Of a stretch of DNA of 7,862 nucleotides, positions 5,043 through 7,862 are shown piece by piece. This stretch comes from Anaerolineae bacterium (GTDB taxonomy: Bacteria; Chloroflexota; Anaerolineae; 4572-78; NAK82), in assembly GCA_025062175.1 (NCBI GenBank), contig JANXAX010000105.1:1-7862 (forward strand), given 5' to 3'. The stretch's first letter is position 1; every line of letters begins with the position of its first letter. The notes beneath the pieces are model-generated. The model saw only the letters and a program-made list of their open reading frames with translations. It did no database searches and was not told where the DNA came from. Position numbers and translations under genes: made by a program.

Positions 5043-7205
5043 TTGGACATCCTCGATCCCGAGCAATACACCCTTCTCATGAGCCCCCGCGTCAAGGTGT
5101 TCGTCGAAGGGCCACCGGGCAGCGGCAAGACCACGCTGGCGGTTGAGCGGCTGCGCTATCTGGTAGGCCGGGGCATGCCGCCGACGGCCATTCTGGTCTT
5201 GCTGCCGCAGCGGTTGCTCGCCGGGCCTTATTACCAGGCGCTGCGCGACTCGGCGTTGGGTCCGGCCGGCGCGGTGGACATCCTGACGTTCGACGGCCTG
5301 GCGCGTCGCATCATCCGCCTGTTCTGGCCGTTAATCGGCGCGCGCGCCGGCTTCGCCCATCCCACCCGTCCTCCTATCTTCCTCACCGTGGAGACGGCGC
5401 AATATTTCATGGAGCACATCGTCGCGCCGCTGATCGAACGCGAACGCTATTTTGAGGCAATCACCATCGAGCGCGGCCGCCTGTTGAGCCAATTGCTCGA
5501 CAACTTGAACAAAGCCGCCCTGACCGGCATCCCCTTGTCCGAAGTGGCGGAGCGATTGAAGGGCGCGTGGGCGGGCGAGGCGGCGCAGCGGCGCGTGTTC
5601 GACCAGGTCGGCGTGTGTGTGCAACGATTCCGCCAATATTGTCTCGCCCATAATCTGCTCGACTTCTCGTTGCAGATCGACACGTTTGTGCAGCACCTCT
5701 ATCCCCAGCCGGCGGTACAGGCCTACCTCTTCGAGCGCTATCGCCATCTGATCGTGGACAACCTGGAAGAGGACACGCCGGTCGTGCACGACCTGTTGCG
5801 GGAATGGGTGCGCCACTGTGAATCGGCCTTCCTCGTATACGATCAATCGGGCGGGCATCGCGTCTTCCTGGGGGCGGATCCGCGCAGTGCCGCGCGCCTG
5901 GCCGAGGCCTGTGGACAGCGTTGGGAGATGGCACGTCCCTTGGTCGCGCCGGCCGATGTGCTTCACCTGGCTTACCACATCGGGTTGAGTCTGAACCGCA
6001 AAGATGCCGCGACCCTGCTCCGTCAGATGGACGCGCCGACCGCCCCCGACTTCCGGCGCATTCTGCATACGCCGGGCGAGCAGGAATGTCGTTTTCATCC
6101 CCAGATGCTCGACTGGGTGGTGGAACAGATCGAACACCTGATCCGGGACGAAGGGGTGTCGCCCGGTGAGATTGTGGTGCTGGCGCCTTTTGTGGGGGAT
6201 GCACTGCGGTTTTCGCTCCTGGAGCGGCTGGCGGCGCGGGCGATCCCCGCCCGTTCGCACCGACCCTCACGCGCTTTGTGGGACGAGCCGGCGGCGCGTT
6301 GTCTGTTGACGCTGATGCAGCTGGCGCATCCGCACTGGCAGCTGCCGCCGCCCAAATTCGACGTGATGCTTGCGCTGATGCAGGCGCTCGCCGGGCTGGA
6401 CTTGGTGCGCGCCTGGCTGCTGACCGAGGTGGTCTACCGACCGCATCAAACGCCGTGGTTGGGCTCGTTTCAGCAGGTCCAGGGTGATACCCGCGCGCGC
6501 ATCACCCCCGCGCTCGGCGAACGCTATGAGAGGCTGCGGGCATGGCTGCTGGATCACCCGCAATCTGTGGCGGAAGACGAGGCGGTGGACCACTTTCTCA
6601 CTCGCCTGTTCGGCGAAATCCTTTCTCAGCATGGGTTCGGTTTTCATCACGACGATGCGGTCCCTTCACCGGCCGCTTCGTCCGCGCTGGACAAGGCGCG
6701 TATCGCGGCCCAGCTGATCGAATCGGCGCGCAAATTCCGCCAGGCGCTCGAGATGGTGCCGGGCCTGTGCGACGCGACCCCCATCGGGGCACGTTTCATC
6801 CAGATGGTCCAGCGCCGGCTGTTGGCGGCGACGTACTTGCCGAGCGAGCCGACGGCCACGCAAAACGCCGTGTTGCTTTCCCCGGCCTACAGTTTTTTGA
6901 TGACCAATCGCTTCGTCGATTATCAGTTCTGGCTGGACATCGGCGACATGGGTTGGTGGGAACGCATCTATCAGCCGCTCACCCATCCCTATGTGTTGCG
7001 GCGGGATTGGGAAGCGGGCCGGCCATGGAACGACGCCGATGAGTTCAACGCGCGCCAGGAGACCCTGTACCGGCTGGTGGTCGGTCTGGCCTATCGCTGC
7101 CGGCGCGGCATCTATGTGGGCATCAGCGACCTGAGCGAACAAGGCTATGAGCAGCAAGGCCCGCTCCTGCGCGCGCTCCAAGCGGCCTTGCGGAGGATGC
7201 GCTGA
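5043..7205 (+). CDS. UvrD-like superfamily-1 helicase homologue with altered motifs, first gene of a helicase pair
   Basis: 720 residues from TTG 5043. In order: Q-motif-like LDPEQ (residues 4-8), Walker A GPPGSGKT (23-30, Lys29), a motif Ia-like ILVLLPQRLL (50-59), Ib-like TFDGLARR (82-89), LLDFSLQ (205-211, cf. the DFDDL segment of UvrD), motif II as VDNLEEDTP (238-246) with Asn for the usual catalytic Glu, motif III as DQSGGHRVFLGAD (267-279), motif IV-like GEIVVLAPFVGDALRF (375-390), a reduced motif V near 609-632 (AVLLSPAYSF, then FWLD), and motif VI with Arg685 (LAYRCRRGIYV). It stops about 35 residues after motif VI, so no C-terminal nuclease is visible. It probably acts with the coupled helicase downstream in DNA repair or recombination; this is inference. 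Start choice: ATG 4959 gives 28 extra residues but begins two bases from the divergent Nudix start, leaving no promoter. ATG 5079 would lose the Q motif. TTG 5043 lacks a clear ribosome binding site, so the start is uncertain. Confidence 0.85.
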   Translation: MDILDPEQYTLLMSPRVKVFVEGPPGSGKTTLAVERLRYLVGRGMPPTAILVLLPQRLLAGPYYQALRDSALGPAGAVDILTFDGLARRIIRLFWPLIGARAGFAHPTRPPIFLTVETAQYFMEHIVAPLIERERYFEAITIERGRLLSQLLDNLNKAALTGIPLSEVAERLKGAWAGEAAQRRVFDQVGVCVQRFRQYCLAHNLLDFSLQIDTFVQHLYPQPAVQAYLFERYRHLIVDNLEEDTPVVHDLLREWVRHCESAFLVYDQSGGHRVFLGADPRSAARLAEACGQRWEMARPLVAPADVLHLAYHIGLSLNRKDAATLLRQMDAPTAPDFRRILHTPGEQECRFHPQMLDWVVEQIEHLIRDEGVSPGEIVVLAPFVGDALRFSLLERLAARAIPARSHRPSRALWDEPAARCLLTLMQLAHPHWQLPPPKFDVMLALMQALAGLDLVRAWLLTEVVYRPHQTPWLGSFQQVQGDTRARITPALGERYERLRAWLLDHPQSVAEDEAVDHFLTRLFGEILSQHGFGFHHDDAVPSPAASSALDKARIAAQLIESARKFRQALEMVPGLCDATPIGARFIQMVQRRLLAATYLPSEPTATQNAVLLSPAYSFLMTNRFVDYQFWLDIGDMGWWERIYQPLTHPYVLRRDWEAGRPWNDADEFNARQETLYRLVVGLAYRCRRGIYVGISDLSEQGYEQQGPLLRALQAALRRMR
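7192..7196 (+). promoter_or_regulatory. ribosome binding site of the second helicase, inside the first gene
   Basis: GGAGG lies eight bases before ATG 7205, within the last codons of the upstream helicase gene. It fixes the start of the second gene and shows translational coupling. Confidence 0.7.
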
Positions 7206-7862
7206 TGGCCTTTGTCCCGCGCCCCCGTCAGCGGGAGCTGGTGGAAGACTATCTGACCCACGGCGGCAAGATGGCTATCAGTGCGGTGCCGGGCAGCGGC
7301 AAGACGCACACGCTCTCCTATCTGGCCGCCCAGCTGGTGGCCCACAAGATCGGCGAAGATCAGGAAGTGCTGGTCGTCACCCTGGTCAACGCGGCGGTGG
7401 ACAATTTTCGACGGCGCATCGCCGGCTTTATGAAGGAGATGAACTTGCTGCCGGGCATGGGCTACCGCGTGCGCACCTTGCACGGTCTGGCGCATGATAT
7501 TGTGCGCCAGCGCCCTGGATTGGCCGGACTGGCGGAGGATTTCATCATCGTGGATGAGAGCGAAGCGGTGCGCATGCTGGAAGACACCGTGCGCGACTGG
7601 TGTCACGCCCACCCCGATTTCGTCGCAGACTATCTGACGCGCGACGCGATGAGCGCGCAGAGCCGGCGATGGATCTTGAGGGAGAAATGGCCGGAGCTGA
7701 TGCGCGATGTCGCGCGCGCGTTCATCAAGCGCGCCAAGGATTGGCGGGTGACCGTCGCGCAGCTGCAGGGATATTTGGCCGCAGCGCCCGTCGCGCTTCC
7801 CCTCGCCCGTATGGGTGCGGAGGTCTATGCGGATTATCAACACCGGCTGGCGGCGCGCGGCG
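7205..7862 (+). CDS. UvrD/PcrA-like ATP-dependent DNA helicase, N-terminal part (cut by window end)
   Basis: 219 codons are open to the window edge. The start overlaps the upstream stop (ATGA-type, TGATG at 7203-7207). Visible motifs: Q-motif-like RPRQ (residues 6-9), Walker A AVPGSGKTHTL (27-37, Lys33-Thr34), motif Ia VLVVTLVNAAVDNFRRRI (55-72), and Ib-like VRTLHGLAHDIVR (89-101). FIIVDESEAVRML (113-125) matches the segment that follows Ib in UvrD (F-x-I-x-D), not motif II. The last residues, YADYQHRLAARG (208-219), correspond to the piece just before the DFDDL and DEFQD region, so motif II lies beyond the edge. ATP binding looks intact, so this is the likely active partner of the preceding gene. 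Full UvrD-like proteins have about 650-750 residues; AddA-like ones with a nuclease domain have over 1,000, and this window cannot tell which applies. Confidence 0.88.
   Translation, partial: MAFVPRPRQRELVEDYLTHGGKMAISAVPGSGKTHTLSYLAAQLVAHKIGEDQEVLVVTLVNAAVDNFRRRIAGFMKEMNLLPGMGYRVRTLHGLAHDIVRQRPGLAGLAEDFIIVDESEAVRMLEDTVRDWCHAHPDFVADYLTRDAMSAQSRRWILREKWPELMRDVARAFIKRAKDWRVTVAQLQGYLAAAPVALPLARMGAEVYADYQHRLAARG

Noticed and set aside
5331..6260. 309-codon minus-strand frame inside the first helicase gene
   Set aside because: It is antisense to a helicase with clear motifs and has His/Arg/Gln-rich shadow composition.
7313..7843. Minus-strand frame of over 170 codons at the window end
   Set aside because: It is antisense to the second helicase, which has Walker A, motif Ia and an overlapping start with a good ribosome binding site.
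1..7862. CRISPR arrays, tRNA or rRNA genes, integrase or transposase genes
   Set aside because: I saw no regularly spaced repeats, no cloverleaf-like segments with conserved tRNA bases, and no catalytic motifs of mobile-element enzymes in either strand.

Overview
The window is high-GC bacterial chromosomal DNA. Ordinary sigma-70-type promoters, purine-rich Shine-Dalgarno sites, a long CTC-type ribosomal protein L25, an Fe-type superoxide dismutase and an ATP-dependent-helicase gene pair suggest a free-living bacterium. Chloroflexota is my best guess, from the overall style (GC-rich genes, C-rich interspersed hairpin sequences, HpnA/DFR-like epimerase). That is inference: there is no rRNA or other phylogenetic marker here.

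Layout from left to right. (1) Positions 195-1184 (+): an extended-SDR NAD(P)-dependent epimerase/reductase behind an extended -10 promoter. (2) Positions 1185-1756: about 570 bases without a convincing gene, holding a hairpin and a degraded C-rich palindromic repeat. (3) Positions 1819-2427 (-): an Fe-type superoxide dismutase with a good intrinsic terminator at 1757-1796. (4) Positions 2428-2663: a divergent control region in which the -35 boxes of the sodB and rplY promoters stand back to back as a perfect inverted repeat. (5) Positions 2664-3317 (+): ribosomal protein L25/CTC. (6) Positions 3318-3527: tandem hairpins of a second C-rich repeat, no gene. (7) Positions 3528-4421 (-): a decayed Clp/Hsp100 ATPase gene. 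It keeps its N domain and its C-terminal D2 small domain, has lost most of both AAA+ modules, and carries several frameshifts and a nonsense codon. (8) Positions 4487-4957 (-): a Nudix hydrolase. (9) Positions 5043-7205 (+) and 7205 to the window end (+): two translationally coupled superfamily-1 (UvrD/AddA-like) helicase genes. The first has altered motifs II and V and no nuclease domain; the second looks like an active helicase and is cut by the window edge.

Functional links are limited. sodB (oxygen defence), rplY (CTC-type L25, stress-associated in some bacteria) and the Nudix gene (nucleotide clean-up or similar) are housekeeping or stress genes with independent promoters. The helicase pair is the only tight operon and the most interesting coding feature: a degenerate helicase plus an apparently active helicase, an arrangement reminiscent of AddAB but without a visible nuclease in the first subunit. 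The most clear-cut unusual event is the dying Clp ATPase gene between rplY and the Nudix gene.
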